Below are positions 38,122-47,688 of a stretch of 64,000 nt of DNA, one piece after another. A program made the position numbers and the translations under genes. The stretch's first letter is position 1. Each line of letters starts with the position of its first letter. The DNA lies in assembly GCA_002359895.1 (NCBI GenBank), contig DEOB01000009.1, positions 5,603 to 69,602 on the forward strand. Reading direction: 5' to 3'. The DNA is from Stenotrophomonas sp. UBA2629. Lineage in GTDB: Bacteria; Pseudomonadota; Gammaproteobacteria; Xanthomonadales; Xanthomonadaceae. A model generated the notes under the pieces. That model did not search any database, had not been told where the DNA came from, and saw only the letters and a program-made list of their open reading frames with translations.

Positions 38122-38153
38122 TGTAAACCAATCCAGAATCACAAAGGTTGACA
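38122..38153 (+). promoter_or_regulatory. BirA-type biotin operator upstream of bioB
   Basis: TGTAAACC (38122-38129), a 16-bp spacer, then GGTTGACA (38146-38153), one mismatch from the known biotin box TGTAAACC-N14-16-GGTTTACA. The right half-site contains TTGACA (38148-38153), which could be the bioB -35 element, so BirA binding would occlude it. It lies 61 bp before the bioB start and also upstream of comF. Confidence 0.75.
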
Positions 38154-38213
38154 GCTTCATCCATGCTTACCAGACTGCGCCGCTTCCATTGACCCAACCG
38201 TCAGGTAACACCG

Positions 38214-39242
38214 ATGTCCGCTGTCATCCGCCACGACTGGAACCGCGAAGAGCTGCAGGCGCTGTTCGATCTGCCCTTCCCCAACCTGCTCCACCGCGCC
38301 GCCAGCGTGCACCGGCTGCATTTCGATCCGGCGGAAGTCCAGGTCTCCACCCTGCTGTCGGTCAAGACCGGCGGCTGCCCGGAAGATTGCGCCTACTGCC
38401 CGCAGGCCCAGCGCTATGACACCGGCGTGGATGCGCAGAAGCTGATGGACACCGACAGCGTGGTCGCCCGCGCCCGCGCCGCCAAGCAGGCCGGTGCCTC
38501 GCGCTTCTGCATGGGCGCAGCCTGGCGCTCGCCCAAGGACCGCGACATCCCCAAGGTGGCAGCGATGATCCAGGAGGTGAAGGCGCTGGGGCTGGAGACC
38601 TGCGCCACGCTGGGCATGCTGGAAGGCCACCAGGCCCAGGCGCTCAAAGAGGCCGGGCTGGACTACTACAACCATAATCTGGACACCGCGCCGGACTATT
38701 ACGATTCCATCATCCACACCCGCCAGTACCAGGACCGGCTGAATACGCTGGAACACGTGCGCAATGCCGGCCTGAAAACCTGCTGCGGCGGCATTGTCGG
38801 CATGGGCGAGACCCGCGACCACCGTGTCGGCCTGCTGTTGGCCCTGGCCAACCTGCCGGCGCACCCGGATTCGGTGCCGATCAACCGGCTGGTGCAGGTG
38901 GCCGGCACCCCGTTGCATGGCAGCGCCGAACTGGACGCGTTCGAGTTCGTGCGGATGATCGCCGTGGCCCGCATCGTCATGCCGCGCTCGATGGTGCGTC
39001 TGTCGGCCGGCCGCGAGAGCATGAGCGACGAGCTGCAGGCACTGTGCTTCGTGGCCGGTGCCAACTCCATCTTCTATGGCGAAAAGCTGCTGACCACCGG
39101 CAACCCGGACACCGAGCGTGACCAGGCCCTGTTCGCCCGGCTGGGCATCAAGCCGATGGCCATCACCGTGGATGCCGACGACCACGACCACCCCGGCACC
39201 GTACATCTGGACATTGCCCCGGCCTGCGCACACAGCGCCTGA
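38214..39242 (+). CDS. bioB: Biotin synthase
   Basis: A 342-residue radical SAM enzyme inserting sulfur into dethiobiotin. The radical-SAM cluster C55-x3-C59-x2-C62 (GGCPEDCAYCPQAQ) is intact. YNHNLDTAPDYY, CCGGIVGMGE and the [2Fe-2S]-ligand region VRLSAGRESM with its conserved arginine are also intact. First gene of a bioB-bioF-bioH-bioC cluster behind a BirA-type operator. bioA and bioD are not in the window. Confidence 0.97.
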   Translation: MSAVIRHDWNREELQALFDLPFPNLLHRAASVHRLHFDPAEVQVSTLLSVKTGGCPEDCAYCPQAQRYDTGVDAQKLMDTDSVVARARAAKQAGASRFCMGAAWRSPKDRDIPKVAAMIQEVKALGLETCATLGMLEGHQAQALKEAGLDYYNHNLDTAPDYYDSIIHTRQYQDRLNTLEHVRNAGLKTCCGGIVGMGETRDHRVGLLLALANLPAHPDSVPINRLVQVAGTPLHGSAELDAFEFVRMIAVARIVMPRSMVRLSAGRESMSDELQALCFVAGANSIFYGEKLLTTGNPDTERDQALFARLGIKPMAITVDADDHDHPGTVHLDIAPACAHSA

Positions 39243-39328
39243 CGGCCCGCCGGCAGCCCCGCCCGGTCACAGGATTTCCCGCCAGCAACCGGGTACGCTA
39301 GCCGCCCGCCCGACCATGAACCCAGCCC

Positions 39329-40540
39329 ATGGCCCGTCCTGATCTCCACGAACGCATCCAGCACCAGCGCAAGCTGCGGCTCGCTCAGGGCCGCATCCGC
39401 ACCCGGCGCATCATCAGCCGGCGTGATGGCGTGCGCCTGGAGATCGACGGCCGCTCGCTGATTGGCTTCTGCAGCAACGACTACCTGGGCTTGTCGCAAC
39501 AGTTCGAGGTGGTGGCTGCACTGCAGGACGCGGCATCGCGCGAAGGCGCCAGCAGCACCTCCTCGCATCTGGTCTGCGGCCACCACACCCTGCACCAGCA
39601 GCTCGAACGTGAAATGGCCGACTGGCTCGGCTATCCGCGTGCGCTGTTGTTCGACAGCGGCTTCATGGCCAACCTGGCCGTGCAGCAGGCGCTGCTGAAC
39701 GAGGACACCGATGTCTGCGTGCAGGACCGCCTCAACCACGCCAGCCTGCTCGACGCCAGCCGCTTGGCCGGCTGCCGCCTGCGCCGCTACCCGCACCTGG
39801 ACAGCGAAGGCGCGATGCGCCAGCTCAAGAACACCGCCGACGGCGCAGCCATGCTGATCACCGACGGCGTCTTCAGCATGGATGGCGACATCGCCCCACT
39901 GCGCTCGCTGGCGCTGGTGGCGCGCATGCAGGAGGCGCTGTTCTACGTGGATGACGCACACGGCGTGGGTGTCGTGGGCGAACACGGCCGGGGTTGTGTC
40001 GCCGCTGCCGGCCTGGGCGTGAATGAAGTGCCGTTGCAGCTGGCCACGCTGGGCAAGGCGCTCGGCGGTCACGGCGCGGTGGTGCTGGGCGATGAAGCAC
40101 TGATCCAACACTTGGCCGAAACCGCGCGCCCGTACATCTACACCACCGCCCTGCCGCCGGCGCAAGCAGCTGCCTCGCTGGCGGCGGTGAAACTGGCGCG
40201 CCGCGACCATTGGCGCCGCGAAAAACTCACCGAGCTGATCGCCGCCTTCCGCGACGGCGCACGCTGCCAAGGGCTGGAATTGATGCCGTCGGAAACGCCC
40301 ATCCAGCCGCTGTTGTGCGGTGACGAATCCACCGTGATGGCGCTGTCGGCAACGCTGGAGCAGTCCGGCTTCCTGGTCGGCGCGATCCGCCCGCCCACCG
40401 TGCCCGAAGGCAAGGCGCGGCTGCGCGTGACTCTGTCGGCGCTGCACAGCATCGAGCAGGTCAAAACGCTGGTCGATGCCATCGCCCGTGCCCGCGACGT
40501 GGTGCTTTATCAGCGCTCGTTGAACACGGTCAACGCCTGA
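39329..40540 (+). CDS. bioF: 8-amino-7-oxononanoate synthase
   Basis: A 403-residue PLP enzyme condensing pimeloyl-ACP with alanine. It shows FCSNDYLGLS, LLFDSGFMANLA, DRLNHASLLDA, TDGVFSMDGD, YVDDAHGVGVVG and the PLP lysine K243 in TLGKALGGHG. ATG 39329 begins MARPDLHERIQHQRK, normal for the family. It follows bioB by 86 bp and precedes bioH by 16 bp. Confidence 0.97.
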   Translation: MARPDLHERIQHQRKLRLAQGRIRTRRIISRRDGVRLEIDGRSLIGFCSNDYLGLSQQFEVVAALQDAASREGASSTSSHLVCGHHTLHQQLEREMADWLGYPRALLFDSGFMANLAVQQALLNEDTDVCVQDRLNHASLLDASRLAGCRLRRYPHLDSEGAMRQLKNTADGAAMLITDGVFSMDGDIAPLRSLALVARMQEALFYVDDAHGVGVVGEHGRGCVAAAGLGVNEVPLQLATLGKALGGHGAVVLGDEALIQHLAETARPYIYTTALPPAQAAASLAAVKLARRDHWRREKLTELIAAFRDGARCQGLELMPSETPIQPLLCGDESTVMALSATLEQSGFLVGAIRPPTVPEGKARLRVTLSALHSIEQVKTLVDAIARARDVVLYQRSLNTVNA

Positions 40541-40556
40541 TCCGGTTGTCATAAGC

Positions 40557-41324
40557 ATGCATATCCACGTCACCGGCAGTGGACCGGCATTGGTCCTGAT
40601 CCACGGCTGGGCATTGCATGGCGGCATCTTCGCACCGCTGGTCGAACGGCTTGCGCCGCACGTTGAACTGCACATCGTCGACCTGCCTGGCCATGGCCAC
40701 AGCCGCGACGACAGCACACCGCTGCGCTTGCCCTATCTGGTAAACGCCATTGCTGCCGCCACACCGCCAGCCGTGTGGTGTGGCTGGTCGCTGGGCGGGC
40801 TGGTCGCCCTGCACGCCGCCGCCACGCTGCCACAAGTGCGCGGGCTGGCGATGCTCGCGGCGACACCGCGTTTCGTGCGCGGCGACGACTGGCCCGATGC
40901 GGTGGAACCCTCGGTGTTTGAACAATTCGGCCGTGATCTCGAACAGGATTATCGGGGCACGCTGGAACGCTTTCTCGCACTGGACGTGATGGGCTCGCAG
41001 CACGCCCGCAGTGAATTGCGCACCCTGCGCGATGCGCTGGTCGAACGTGGCGAACCGGCCCCGCGCGCACTGCATGAAGGCTTGGCCTTACTCGAACGCA
41101 GCGACCTGCGCGGCGCACTGCCCCGCCTGCACAAACCCGGCCTGTGGATTGGCGGCGCACGCGACCGCCTGGTCTCCGCACGCGCCATGCACAGCGCTGC
41201 GGCATTGGCGCCGGCCGGCCTGCACAACGCGCATACCATCGAAGGCGGCGGCCACGCGCCGTTCCTCGGCCACGCCGATACCGTCGCCAATCTATTGCAA
41301 CAGTTCGTTGCGGACTGCGCCTGA
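40557..41324 (+). CDS. bioH: Pimeloyl-ACP methyl ester carboxylesterase
   Basis: A 255-residue alpha/beta-hydrolase that releases pimeloyl-ACP from its methyl ester, ending the BioC-started pimelate route. It has LVLIHGWALHGGIF, the nucleophile S78 in CGWSLGGLVAL, and the acid/His region ending GGGHAPFLGH. Its place between bioF and bioC supports the assignment over a generic esterase. Start ATG 40557 gives the typical MHIHVTGSGPALVLIHGW. Confidence 0.93.
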   Translation: MHIHVTGSGPALVLIHGWALHGGIFAPLVERLAPHVELHIVDLPGHGHSRDDSTPLRLPYLVNAIAAATPPAVWCGWSLGGLVALHAAATLPQVRGLAMLAATPRFVRGDDWPDAVEPSVFEQFGRDLEQDYRGTLERFLALDVMGSQHARSELRTLRDALVERGEPAPRALHEGLALLERSDLRGALPRLHKPGLWIGGARDRLVSARAMHSAAALAPAGLHNAHTIEGGGHAPFLGHADTVANLLQQFVADCA

Positions 41325-41406
41325 GCCATTGCGTGTCCGTTGGCCCGGCATGGTCGATCATGTCGCCCAGCCTCCCTTTCCCCTCTGCCCCAGCGTCGTA
41401 ACCGTC

Positions 41407-42294
41407 ATGCCTTCCTTGTTCGATCCCAAGCACGTCCGCCGCGCCTTTTCGCGCGCCGCCACCAGCTACCACGCCGCTGCCGTATTGCAGCAGGAAGTTG
41501 CCAAGCGTCTGCTGGAATCGCTGGATTACCTGGAAGACAAACAGCCGCACGTGGTGCTGGATGTCGGCAGCGGCCCGGGCTATTCAACCGCCGTCATGAA
41601 GAAGCGCTGGCCCAAGGCGCAGGTCATCGCGTTGGATCTGGCCATGCCCATGTTGGCTGAGGCCAAGAAGCAAGCCGGCTGGTGGCGGCCGTTTTCGCGT
41701 GTATGCGCCGATGCGCGTGCGCTGCCGTTGGCCGACAACAGCGTGGACGTGATCTTCAGCAACCTGTGCCTGCAATGGGTGGAAGATCTGCCGGCCGTAT
41801 TCGCCGGTTTTCGCCGCGTGCTCAAGCCCGGCGGCCTGCTGGTGTGTTCCACCTTCGGCCAGGACACCTTGGTTGAACTGCGCGAGGCCTTTGCCCACGC
41901 CGACGACACCGCACACGTGAGCCACTTCGTGCAGATCGCTCAGTTCGGTGATGCATTGATGGCGTCCGGCTTCCGCAACCCGGTGCTGGACCGCGACATG
42001 TTCACCCTTACCTATGACGACCTGCCCGCGCTGATGCGCGAGCTCAAGGCCATTGGCGCGACCAACGCCATGAGCAGCCGTCGCCACACTTTGACCGGAC
42101 GTGGACGTTTTGCCGCCGCGCGCGACGCCTACGAGCCGTTGCGCCGTGACGACGGCAAGCTGCCCAGCAGTTGGGAAGTCATCTACGCGCAAGCGTGGGC
42201 GCCGGAACCAGGTGCGCCCATCCGCGAACATGGCCACGATGTTGCCGCAGTGCCGGTGTCGGCCATTCCGATCCGACGCAAGCCCCAGAGCTGA
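41407..42294 (+). CDS. bioC: Malonyl-ACP O-methyltransferase
   Basis: A 295-residue SAM methyltransferase. N-terminal VRRAFSRAATSYHAAAVLQ is typical of BioC, followed by the SAM site VLDVGSGPGYS, DLAMPMLAEA, FSNLCLQWVED and VLKPGGLLVCSTFG. It methylates malonyl-ACP to start disguised fatty-acid synthesis of pimelate. The frame opens far upstream within bioH; ATG 41407 is chosen, with ATG 41350 a less likely alternative. Last gene of the bio cluster. Confidence 0.93.
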   Translation: MPSLFDPKHVRRAFSRAATSYHAAAVLQQEVAKRLLESLDYLEDKQPHVVLDVGSGPGYSTAVMKKRWPKAQVIALDLAMPMLAEAKKQAGWWRPFSRVCADARALPLADNSVDVIFSNLCLQWVEDLPAVFAGFRRVLKPGGLLVCSTFGQDTLVELREAFAHADDTAHVSHFVQIAQFGDALMASGFRNPVLDRDMFTLTYDDLPALMRELKAIGATNAMSSRRHTLTGRGRFAAARDAYEPLRRDDGKLPSSWEVIYAQAWAPEPGAPIREHGHDVAAVPVSAIPIRRKPQS

Positions 42295-42360
42295 AGCCAC
42301 CGTGCATGGCGATGGCCGGCACTTGGCGGGCCATCGCATCAGTTCACGAAAGCCGCACCT

Positions 42361-42789
42361 TCAACCACTGACCTGCGCGATCCAATCCTGCAGGTTGTAG
42401 TAATTGCTGACGCGGCTGAGCTTGCCGCCGCGCACATCAAAAAACGCACCACCGGGCAACACATAACGCTGGCCCTGGGCCGGCGGCAGTCCTTCATCGG
42501 TGCTGTGGTATTGACCATGCACCACGTACTCGGCCGCCACACGTTGGCCGTCATCGCTGGCCATCACCACCACGTCATGCAGCTGCTCGCGATAGCTGGC
42601 TTCCATGCGCTGCAGAAACACCGAAAAAACATCGCGACCGGTTTCGCGTACGCCTTGGTTCAGGTCATGCGCCACGTCATCGGACAGGCAGGCCAACATG
42701 CCGGCCCAATCGCCTCGGTTGAAAGCCTCGTAGTAAGCGCGCACCAGCGCCACGGCCTGCTGGCGGGGACAATCAGCGTTGTTGTTCAT
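42361..42789 (-). CDS. NTF2/SnoaL-like protein
   Basis: A 142-residue alpha+beta cone protein of the SnoaL/ketosteroid-isomerase-related type: VRAYYEAFNRGDWAGMLACLSDDVAHDLNQ start, VAAEYVVHGQYH mid-strand and GGAFFDVRGGKLSRVSNYYN end. These small proteins are hydrolases, isomerases or binders; the substrate is not deducible. It lies 34 bp downstream of the YdcF-like gene on the same strand and may be cotranscribed with it. Confidence 0.78.
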   Translation of the reverse strand: MNNNADCPRQQAVALVRAYYEAFNRGDWAGMLACLSDDVAHDLNQGVRETGRDVFSVFLQRMEASYREQLHDVVVMASDDGQRVAAEYVVHGQYHSTDEGLPPAQGQRYVLPGGAFFDVRGGKLSRVSNYYNLQDWIAQVSG

Positions 42790-42823
42790 GCGTTACCCGG
42801 ATGGTGCGCGACGCTGTGGCGGC

Positions 42824-43429
42824 TCAAGCGCCTTTGACGAACAGATCGCGGTGGAAGAAATAGATTTCCTGCAGCAGGAAGCGCCAACTGGTGTGGAAGC
42901 TGCGGAAGCGCGTACTCGGCGTGGACGATGCCAGCGCATCAATCCCCAACTCCTTGGACAAGCGCAGCGCGCGTGCCATATGCAACGGGTCGCTGACCAC
43001 TATCACGCGATGCAGGTTGTTCCTGGCCATCACCTGCTTGGCCTCGACCAGGTTCTGTCGCGTGGTGCGTGATTTGGTTTCAATCAGGATGTCCGCTGAC
43101 GGCACTTTCTGCTTGAGCGCATAGCGCCGCGCCACCTGAGATTCGGAAAAACGCGCGCGCGAGCCACCAAAACCACCGGTAAAAATCAGCTTGGGCGCAT
43201 AGCCTTGGCGGTACAGGTCCAGCCCATGACGGATGCGTTCTTCAAACACCGGCGAAGGCTTGGCGTCGTAAGCCGCAGCGCCCAGCACGATGATCGCGTC
43301 GGCCGGCGCGGCCTGGTCGCGGTCGCCCACCCAGATGATCCATGCAGCCACGCCCAACAGCCACAACAACAACAGTGCGCCAAACCGCCACAGCCAACCC
43401 ATCAACCCGATCCTGCGACGCACGGTCAT
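42824..43429 (-). CDS. YdcF-family (DUF218) membrane-anchored protein
   Basis: A 201-residue protein with an N-terminal membrane helix (WLWRFGALLLLWLLGVAAWI) and a DUF218 domain with IIVLGAAAYDAKPSPVFEERI, LIFTGGFGG, ETKSRTTRQNLVEA and VIVVSDPLHMARA. These match the YdcF/SanA/ElyC group linked to envelope maintenance. ATG 43429 overlaps the stop of the upstream dehydratase gene (ATGA), implying coupling; ATG 43441 is also in frame. Confidence 0.87.
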   Translation of the reverse strand: MTVRRRIGLMGWLWRFGALLLLWLLGVAAWIIWVGDRDQAAPADAIIVLGAAAYDAKPSPVFEERIRHGLDLYRQGYAPKLIFTGGFGGSRARFSESQVARRYALKQKVPSADILIETKSRTTRQNLVEAKQVMARNNLHRVIVVSDPLHMARALRLSKELGIDALASSTPSTRFRSFHTSWRFLLQEIYFFHRDLFVKGA

Positions 43430-44388
43430 CCCTGCCCCCACGGCAAGGCATCCAGATCCACATTGCCGCCGGTCAACACCAGCCCGACATTGCGCCCGGC
43501 AAAACGCTCTGGCTGTGCCAATACCGCCGCCAAGGCGATGGCCGATGACGGCTCCACTACCTGTTTCATCACCTGCCAGATCAAACGCATCGCCGCCACC
43601 GTATCGGCGTCATCGACGGTGATGACATGGGCATTGCCCTGCAACACCGCAAAATTAGGCCAGCCCAGCGCGCCGCGCAGACCATCGCAGACCGTATCGG
43701 GGACAAAATCCACTTGTCGCTCGCCGGCCGCCAGCGACCGCGCGGTATCGGCCGCGCCGTGCGGCTCGGCCAGTACCACCTCGCAATCGGGCAAAAGCTG
43801 ACGCACGGCCAGCACCGTGCCTGAGGCCAGGCCCCCGCCGCCCACCGGCACAACCAGCACATCCAAGGTGGCCCCGGCCTGGCGCATCAACTCCAGCGCC
43901 GCCGTGCCTTGGCCGGCAATCACCCGCGCATCGGCATAGGGATGCACCAAGGTGGCACCGGTCTCCTGCTGCACACGTGCGCATTCCACCTCGCGGGCAA
44001 GCTGGGTTGGCGCACAGCGCCACAACGTGGCGCCATTTCGGACGATATTGCCCAGCTTGGCTGCCACAGCCCCCTCCGGCACCACCACATGGCAGGGAAT
44101 GCCGCGCGAACGTGCGGCCAGCGCCAATGCCGCGCCATGGTTGCCCGAGGAATGTGTGACCACGCCGTTGGCGGCCTGTTCGGCATCCAGCGACCACACC
44201 GCGTTGCAGGCGCCCCGGAACTTGAACGCCCCACCGCGCTGAAGGTGTTCGGCCTTGAAATGCAGGCTGGCCCCGGCCATGGCATCCAACTCGCGCGAAC
44301 GCAGCACCGGAGTGACCGTTGCGTGTGCCGCGATGCGGGCTGCTGCCGCCAGTACCTCGGCAAACCCGGGCAGGGGGAGTTCATTCAT
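43426..44388 (-). CDS. PLP-dependent threonine/serine dehydratase-like enzyme
   Basis: A 320-residue fold-type II PLP enzyme without a C-terminal ACT domain. K56 in GGAFKFRGACNA forms the PLP aldimine, THSSGNHGAALALAA binds the cofactor phosphate side, and VPVGGGGLASG holds the phosphate. Length and motifs match catabolic threonine dehydratase or serine racemase. It overlaps the YdcF-like gene by 4 bp. The exact substrate is uncertain. Confidence 0.88.
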   Translation of the reverse strand: MNELPLPGFAEVLAAAARIAAHATVTPVLRSRELDAMAGASLHFKAEHLQRGGAFKFRGACNAVWSLDAEQAANGVVTHSSGNHGAALALAARSRGIPCHVVVPEGAVAAKLGNIVRNGATLWRCAPTQLAREVECARVQQETGATLVHPYADARVIAGQGTAALELMRQAGATLDVLVVPVGGGGLASGTVLAVRQLLPDCEVVLAEPHGAADTARSLAAGERQVDFVPDTVCDGLRGALGWPNFAVLQGNAHVITVDDADTVAAMRLIWQVMKQVVEPSSAIALAAVLAQPERFAGRNVGLVLTGGNVDLDALPWGQG

Positions 44389-44597
44389 GGTGAAAGGTTA
44401 GCCCAGGCTCGCCGGCTTGGGCCATCTTCATTGTCCATGCCACTGCCTTGGACTACCGCCATCCCAGCAGCGGCGGCATCATGGGCCATAGCCAGCCATA
44501 CCGGGCGCAGCGTGCATTCAGCTACGTACTTCCGGATTAAGGGCCAATTCAACGCGCCAGCCCGATGCTGGCGCCATACCCATTGGGGGGATTCACC

Positions 44598-45224
44598 ATG
44601 ATCAAGCGCCTGATTGTTTCCGCCGGCCTGTTGATGGGCCTGTCCGGCTGCGCCACGTACGACTATGTCGGCGGCGGCAGCTCGGGCGGCTATTACCACG
44701 GCTCACCGTCCACGCAGTACAACTATCCCTACGGCTATCCGTCCGGTTCGGGCTATTACGGCGGGTACGGTGGCTATGGCAGCGGCTATTACGGCTCCAC
44801 TGGCTACGGCTACCCGATCTATCGGCCGTACTACCGTCCGCTGCCGCCCAACTACGGCAACGGTCATCGGCCGGGCCATGGGCATGGGCACAACAACGGG
44901 CACCGTCCGCCGCGCCCTGGCAACGAAGGCGGCAGGCCGCCACGTCCGGGCCATGGTGACGGGCGCCCGCCGCGTCCCGGCAACGGCGATGGTCGTCCAC
45001 AGCGTCCACCACCGGCCCACAACAATGGCGGCAGCGGCAAGTCGCCGTGGCGTGACCTGAACAACCTGCAGCGTCCGCGCCCCCAGCCCCAAGCCAACAG
45101 CCAGCCGATGCAGCGGCCCCAAGCCATGGCCGCCCCGCGCCCGGCCATTCAGCAACGCCCAATGCCTGCCCGACAGCCGTCACAAGTTCGCAGTAGCCAG
45201 CGGGTCAGGACACTTGAACGGTAA
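44598..45224 (+). CDS. Gly/Tyr/Pro-rich lipoprotein of unknown function
   Basis: A 208-residue protein starting with a lipoprotein signal, lipobox LSGC with acylated C18 or close. It is followed by a Gly-Tyr-Ser region (residues about 25-85), an RPPRPGNGDG-type repeat (about 95-145, four or more units) and a Gln/Pro/Arg-rich tail. It has no globular domain and is probably a disordered envelope or surface protein. ATG 44598 has a GGGGGG ribosome site; the frame opens 33 bp earlier. Confidence 0.75.
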   Translation: MIKRLIVSAGLLMGLSGCATYDYVGGGSSGGYYHGSPSTQYNYPYGYPSGSGYYGGYGGYGSGYYGSTGYGYPIYRPYYRPLPPNYGNGHRPGHGHGHNNGHRPPRPGNEGGRPPRPGHGDGRPPRPGNGDGRPQRPPPAHNNGGSGKSPWRDLNNLQRPRPQPQANSQPMQRPQAMAAPRPAIQQRPMPARQPSQVRSSQRVRTLER

Positions 45225-45715
45225 AGGGTTTGCATTTGGCGAAAATACAGGCATCCTTGGCCCCACGAGTGACCCGCTGCGTCGCAATCTGACCTAACCG
45301 GCGTCACTCATCAGCTTCTATGTCGATGTCCGCCAGAACATCTGGATCCCCCCTGTTCCGGCCCTGTCGGACATCGGCGCCTAAAACGACAAAGCCCCGG
45401 CCATGGCCGGGGCTTTGTCTTTATCTACCGTCAGAAAGCTGCCGCACCAGAAAGAATCAGGGCCGGTAGTCCCCCGACTACCGGCCCTCCTGCTCCCCCA
45501 ACGTGCGCTTCAGTCGGCCCCTGTTCCAATTCCGACCATTTGCGCTCAAGTCGCATGCCACGCTGGGTGCAAAGTAATAACTGCAGGTTGCGTGCCAACT
45601 TTAGGGCCAATCACGTGCCTGGCTGGCATTGGCAGTAAAATCGACAAACACGCCGTCACCGTGTGGGGCCATCCCGCCGACGGACTTCACACTTATCTTC
45701 GACCCCCACACGCCC
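45225..45715. other. Intergenic region before mnmG
   Basis: About 490 bp without a supported gene. It holds the strong terminator at 45389-45419 and, presumably, the mnmG promoter between 45420 and 45700. Only weak -10/-35 matches are visible. Confidence 0.6.
45389..45419 (+). terminator. Rho-independent terminator
   Basis: Perfect 14-bp stem ACAAAGCCCCGGCC / GGCCGGGGCTTTGT with a 3-base ATG loop, followed by CTTTAT. It closes transcription from the lipoprotein gene and insulates mnmG. Confidence 0.88.
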
Positions 45716-47605
45716 ATGAGCGACACCTTTTACCGTTACGACGTCATCGTCATTGGCGGCGGCCACGCTGGCACCGAAGCCGCACTGGCAGCCGCACGCG
45801 GCGGTGCCCGCACCTTGCTGTTGACCCACAACGTCGAAACCATCGGCGCGATGAGCTGCAACCCGGCCATCGGTGGCATCGGCAAAGGGCACCTGGTGAA
45901 AGAGATCGACGCGCTCGGCGGGGCCATGGCGCATGCCGCTGACCGTGCCGGCATTCAATGGCGCACACTCAATGCGTCCAAAGGCCCGGCGGTGCGCGCC
46001 ACCCGCTGCCAGGCCGACCGCAATCTGTACCGCATGGCGATACGCGGCATCGTCGAGTCGCAGCCCAACCTGACCGTGTTCCAGGCAGCAGTGGATGACC
46101 TGGTGATTGAAGGCGACGCCGTGCGTGGCGCCATTACCCAGACCGGCCTGCGCTTTGAAGCACCGGCCGTGGTGCTGACCGCCGGCACCTTTCTGGCCGG
46201 CAAGATCCATATTGGCGAAACCCAATACACCGCTGGCCGCATGGGCGACCCGCCGGCTACCACGCTGGCCGCACGCCTGCGCGAGCGGCCATTCGTGATC
46301 GACCGCCTGAAAACCGGCACGCCGCCGCGCATTGATGGCCGCTCGCTGGATTACAGCGTGATGGACGAACAACCCGGCGACGATCCAATGCCAGTGATGT
46401 CCTACTTGGGCAGCCTCAGCGATCACCCGCAGCAGGTGAGCTGCTGGATCACCCATACCAGCGAGCGCACGCACGACATCATCCGTGGCGCGTTGCACCG
46501 CTCGCCGTTGTACAGCGGCCAGATTGAAGGCATCGGCCCGCGTTACTGCCCGTCCATCGAGGACAAGGTGGTGCGCTTTGCCGAGAAAAACAGCCACCAG
46601 ATTTTTGTCGAGCCCGAAGGGCTGGACGTAGTGGAAATCTACCCCAACGGCATTTCCACCTCGCTGCCGTTTGATGTGCAGCTGGAGCTGGTGCGCAGCA
46701 TCCGTGGTTTTGAGAATGCGCATATCACCCGCCCCGGCTACGCCATCGAATACGACTTCTTTGATCCGCGCGGCTTGAAGAACACGCTGGAAACCCGTCA
46801 GGTCAACGGGCTGTTTTTCGCCGGGCAGATCAACGGCACCACCGGTTATGAAGAAGCCGGCGCGCAGGGCTTGTTGGCCGGCGTCAACGCGGCGCTGTTC
46901 GTGCAAGGCAAAGACGGCTGGTGCCCGCGTCGCGACGAAGCCTATATCGGCGTGCTGGTGGATGACCTGATCACCCACGGCACCAGTGAGCCGTACCGCA
47001 TGTTCACCAGCCGCGCCGAGTACCGGTTGCAGCTGCGCGAGGACAATGCCGATGTGCGTCTGACGCCCACCGGCCGCGAGCTGGGCCTGGTCGATGACCG
47101 CCGCTGGTCGGCGTTTGAAACCAAGCAGGCCGCTGTGGCCAATGAAAGCGCACGCCTGCGTGGTTTGTGGGCGACACCGGGCAATGCTTTGGGCCGCGAA
47201 GTGGCCGACGCCACCGGCGTGAGCGTGAGCCGCGAAACCAATGTGCTGGATCTGATCAAGCGACCCGAATTGAATTACGCCGCGTTGATGCAGGTGGCTT
47301 CACTTGGCCCGGGCGTGGACGATGCACGCGTGGCCGAACAGGTGGAAATCAGCGTCAAGTACGCCGGTTATCTGGACCGCCAGCGCGAGGAAATCGAGCG
47401 CCAGCAGCGACACGAAAGTACGCCTATTGCCGAGGGTTTTGATTTCGCTTCGGTGCATGGCCTGTCGACCGAAGCACTGCAGAAACTGGAACGCGTGCGG
47501 CCGCTGACCATTGGCCAGGCACAGCGTATTCCGGGGATGACGCCTGCGGCGATTTCGCTGCTGCTGGTGCATCTGGAACGCGCACGACGCGGCAAGGTGG
47601 CATAA
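45716..47605 (+). CDS. mnmG: tRNA uridine-5-carboxymethylaminomethyl modification enzyme MnmG
   Basis: A 629-residue FAD protein that, with MnmE, modifies wobble U34 of several tRNAs. FAD-binding GGGHAGTEAALAAARGGA, SCNPAIGGIGKGHLVKEID, the TAGTFLAGKIHIG loop, GRMGDPPA, LKTGTPPRID, EPEGL and the FAD motif FAGQINGTTGYEEAGAQG are intact. ATG 45716 gives the family start; the frame opens 87 bp earlier. Length is exactly typical. Confidence 0.97.
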   Translation: MSDTFYRYDVIVIGGGHAGTEAALAAARGGARTLLLTHNVETIGAMSCNPAIGGIGKGHLVKEIDALGGAMAHAADRAGIQWRTLNASKGPAVRATRCQADRNLYRMAIRGIVESQPNLTVFQAAVDDLVIEGDAVRGAITQTGLRFEAPAVVLTAGTFLAGKIHIGETQYTAGRMGDPPATTLAARLRERPFVIDRLKTGTPPRIDGRSLDYSVMDEQPGDDPMPVMSYLGSLSDHPQQVSCWITHTSERTHDIIRGALHRSPLYSGQIEGIGPRYCPSIEDKVVRFAEKNSHQIFVEPEGLDVVEIYPNGISTSLPFDVQLELVRSIRGFENAHITRPGYAIEYDFFDPRGLKNTLETRQVNGLFFAGQINGTTGYEEAGAQGLLAGVNAALFVQGKDGWCPRRDEAYIGVLVDDLITHGTSEPYRMFTSRAEYRLQLREDNADVRLTPTGRELGLVDDRRWSAFETKQAAVANESARLRGLWATPGNALGREVADATGVSVSRETNVLDLIKRPELNYAALMQVASLGPGVDDARVAEQVEISVKYAGYLDRQREEIERQQRHESTPIAEGFDFASVHGLSTEALQKLERVRPLTIGQAQRIPGMTPAAISLLLVHLERARRGKVA

Positions 47606-47688
47606 GCCGCAATGCTGCGTGCTGCGCCGGGGCACCCGCCGCGCCGCGCTATCATTGCCCCGCCTCCGCTCACTGAAGAACCTCATCC

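Noticed and set aside
38108..38197. Longer N-terminus for comF
   Set aside because: It would place the BirA-type operator inside the coding sequence and adds residues unlike the family; possible but not preferred.
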